From NCBI RefSeq assembly GCF_024170405.1, contig NZ_JALJYC010000007.1, positions 1 to 64,000 of the forward strand: a stretch of 64,000 nt of DNA, given 5' to 3'. A program made the translations under genes and the position numbers. Shown here piece by piece: positions 61,992 through 64,000 of the stretch. Every line of letters begins with the position of its first letter. Positions within the stretch are counted from its first letter, which is position 1. The notes under the pieces are model-generated. The model had not been told where the DNA came from. It worked only from the letters and a program-made list of their open reading frames with translations, and ran no database searches. Source of the DNA: Neisseria perflava. Lineage in GTDB: Bacteria; Pseudomonadota; Gammaproteobacteria; Burkholderiales; Neisseriaceae.

Positions 61992-63176
61992 TTACTGCTT
62001 TTTCAGACGGCATTGACCGGCAATATCTTGGATACGTTCGACGACCGAAAGCCAGCTGTGTTCTTGCTCGGCAGTTTGGCGCGCAGCCAAACCCAATGCT
62101 TGTAAACAGTTGGGTTGGTTAATCAGTGTTTGGATACAGTCTGCCATCGCAGTCGGATTTTCCGCTTCAACCAAAATGCCGTTGATGCCGTCTGAAACCA
62201 CATTTTCAAGATGGCCGACGCGTGTAGCCACCACGGGAATGCCTGCTGCCATGTATTCATAGATTTTCAGAGGTGAAAAATAGAAATTGTCCATCTGCGG
62301 ATAAGGCGCGACGGCAATATCCATTTGTCCCAGCCAATGCGGTACGTCTTCAGGTTGTACTGCGCCGGCAAAGGTAACGGCATCCAATAGGCTGTTGGAG
62401 GCAATGTTGCTGTGGATTGATTCATATTCGGGACCGTCACCGACAATCAGCAGACGCACGTTTTGACCGCGTTGGCGCAGCAATGTCCAAGCGTCAACCA
62501 ACGTTGCCAAGCCGTGCCACGGTTTCAAAGTTCCCAAGAAACCGACAGTAATATTGTCTCCTGCTTCCAGACGGCCTAAGCGTTGCGCGTTGCCTTCCGC
62601 TGCCACCGCAAAACGCTCAAGCGATACGCCGTTGGCAATCACGTGTACCCGGCCTTTAGCCTGCTCGAATGTTTCCAAATACTGTTTGACACCAGGAGAG
62701 ACGGCAATCATGGCATCAGCCAAGCCGAAAACGGTTGCGGCAATCTTCTGCGCTTCTGCTTCTAAAGGCAGTTCGCGGTGTTTTTTCTGCTCTTCAATCA
62801 ACGGTGCATTGACTTCCAATATGCCTGTACAACCGTTTTCGCGGGCAAAACGCATGCCCGCGTTACTCCATAGGGAATAACGTTCATAAACCCAATCAAA
62901 CGGCGCTTCTTCCGCTAAACGCTGAAGTAATTTTTCATTGGCTGCTAAAGCCGCTTGCGCGCGAACTTCTGCAGAATTTTTCGGCAATTTGTCTAATTTC
63001 ACGATTTTGACGCTTTGCAACGCTTCCGGTACCTCACCGCCCAAGCGTTGGGCAAACAGGGTAACGTCTAATCCTTTTTGCAACATGCCTTTGATGACTT
63101 CCTGCACATGGACGGACGCACCTTTGGTACCGAATACAGGAATGCCGGGATCGGCGCAAATATAGGCTACTCGCAT
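61992..63176 (-). CDS. Glycosyltransferase family 4
   Basis: 394 aa, GT-B fold. N-terminal VAYICADPGIPVFGTKGASVHVQEVIKGM and C-terminal donor site with the E-x7-E type motif (SPLKIYEYMAAGIPVVATRVGHLENVV). ATG at 63176 with AAGGAG nine bases upstream. Retaining transferase on a nucleotide sugar, acceptor unknown. It lies 10 bases after the next glycosyltransferase. A DUS of the AT form overlaps its end. Confidence 0.9.
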   Translation of the reverse strand: MRVAYICADPGIPVFGTKGASVHVQEVIKGMLQKGLDVTLFAQRLGGEVPEALQSVKIVKLDKLPKNSAEVRAQAALAANEKLLQRLAEEAPFDWVYERYSLWSNAGMRFARENGCTGILEVNAPLIEEQKKHRELPLEAEAQKIAATVFGLADAMIAVSPGVKQYLETFEQAKGRVHVIANGVSLERFAVAAEGNAQRLGRLEAGDNITVGFLGTLKPWHGLATLVDAWTLLRQRGQNVRLLIVGDGPEYESIHSNIASNSLLDAVTFAGAVQPEDVPHWLGQMDIAVAPYPQMDNFYFSPLKIYEYMAAGIPVVATRVGHLENVVSDGINGILVEAENPTAMADCIQTLINQPNCLQALGLAARQTAEQEHSWLSVVERIQDIAGQCRLKKQ

Positions 63177-63186
63177 GGCAGGCTCC

Positions 63187-64000
63187 TTATTTCTGACTGG
63201 TAACGGCGGCAGTGAAAATTTGGCGCAGCAGAGATGCATTGCGGTCTTCGTCAAATTCACGTTTGATTAAGGCTCGGCCGTTGCGGGAGAAGGTCGCGCA
63301 GAGTGCAGAATCTTGCAACAGGCGTTGCATGGCTGCGGCTAAGGCTTGCGGATTGCGTTCTGGTACACACAGACCCGTTTCTCCGTCTTTAACCAATTCA
63401 GGAATCCCTGCTACTTGAGTGGAAATAACCGGCGTGCCCAAAGCCATGGATTCGAGTAATACAGTAGGCAAACCATCGCGGTCGCCATCTTCACTGATGA
63501 CGCAAGGCGCAACTACCATATTGGCGTGTTTCATCATATTGATAATGTCTGGTTGCGGCATCGGGCCAACCATCTTGACGATGTCGCTAATGTTTAAGCG
63601 TTGGATTTGTGCCTCTAATTCAGCTTGAAGGGAGCCGCCGCCAACCAGCGTACAATGCACAACGAGGTTTTGCTGTTTCAACAATGCCAGCGCTTCAAGC
63701 AAAACATCGAAACCTTTTTTGATGACCAAACGGCCGACGGCCAAAATATGTGGTTCGCGTTTACTAAATGATTCGTAGGGAAATTTACTTAAATCCATGC
63801 CATTGTAAATACGGACGGCTTTATCGGCATCTTGGCCGTATTCCTGTTTTAAATAAGCCAAGTTGTAATCGGATACAGTTACCGTCGCGAAAGCATCGCG
63901 CATTTTTTGTGCCAAACCGGTGGATTCTTCATATTGGAAATAAATATCTTTGGCATGCGCAGTAAATGTATAGGTAATTTCGGCAAACAGCGCGGCTAAG
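63187..64000 (-). CDS. Glycosyltransferase family 4, partial (5' end beyond the window)
   Basis: At least 271 residues are visible; the frame is open to the right edge, and the codons there (ending FTAHAKDIYFQYEESTG) continue the N-terminal domain seen in WcaL-like colanic-acid glycosyltransferases. The C-terminal donor motif is DGLPTVLLESMALGTPVISTQVAGIPELV. The TTG at 63915 is not the true start. First visible gene of the leftward operon. Confidence 0.85.
   Translation of the reverse strand, partial: LAALFAEITYTFTAHAKDIYFQYEESTGLAQKMRDAFATVTVSDYNLAYLKQEYGQDADKAVRIYNGMDLSKFPYESFSKREPHILAVGRLVIKKGFDVLLEALALLKQQNLVVHCTLVGGGSLQAELEAQIQRLNISDIVKMVGPMPQPDIINMMKHANMVVAPCVISEDGDRDGLPTVLLESMALGTPVISTQVAGIPELVKDGETGLCVPERNPQALAAAMQRLLQDSALCATFSRNGRALIKREFDEDRNASLLRQIFTAAVTSQK

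Noticed and set aside
1..64000. CRISPR array or cas genes
   Set aside because: No regularly spaced repeats; the repeated 10-12-mers are uptake sequences at irregular distances.

Overview
This window comes from a Neisseria chromosome. The main evidence is the DNA uptake sequence GCCGTCTGAA, which occurs dozens of times on both strands, often as inverted pairs that double as terminators. Most copies carry the extended form AGGCCGTCTGAA (the dialect I associate with commensal Neisseria); a minority carry ATGCCGTCTGAA (the meningococcus/gonococcus dialect). Gene content and local order fit Neisseria (ligA-zipA, hscA-fdx-iscX, norM, monomeric icd). I cannot name the species. No prophage, integrase, transposase gene or CRISPR array was seen.

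Layout. 0-9 kb: a leftward run with a frameshifted Na+-dependent transporter, a small exported protein, nadK, ubiJ, an SDR gene carrying a 160-bp MITE-like insert, a LOG-family protein, a TetR regulator, murB, norM and rluE. 9-18 kb: tRNA-Ser(GCU) with a near-consensus promoter, icd, psd, hflX, a 40-aa membrane protein divergent from a CcoI/FixI-type copper ATPase, and a LysR regulator. 18-22 kb: an RBBP9-like hydrolase broken by one stop codon, a cysD without cysN, and an EcoRII/Dcm-like restriction-modification pair. 22-36 kb: an SDR gene, hpnE and hpnD, hscA-TPR-fdx-iscX, panC, an amino-acid ABC transporter, a short MetE-like enzyme behind a MetR-type box, an EamA transporter, and the divergent trmJ/suhB pair.

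36-42 kb is a type I secretion operon (TolC-like, LapB-like, LapC-like) without a substrate gene. 42-49 kb holds galU, ligA, zipA, ampD, mltG and tmk. 49-56 kb holds adhE (with a well-placed FNR-like site), an aldehyde dehydrogenase divergent from an AraC regulator, and malic enzyme. 56.5 kb to the right edge is a tight leftward operon that continues past the window: two GT4 glycosyltransferases, an MsbA-like ABC exporter, a 769-aa protein with two APH-like kinase domains, and ugd. It looks like a glycoconjugate synthesis and export locus and is the best candidate here for an undescribed system.

Regulatory signals read directly from the sequence include a boxA-like element in the suhB leader, a 21-bp-spaced direct repeat upstream of araC, a TGAA-N5-TTCA dyad before the MetE-like gene, and an FNR-like site centred about 41.5 bp before the predicted adhE start. 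Seven copies of a GTAGGTTGGG-type palindrome and two MITE-like elements account for much of the non-coding repeat content.
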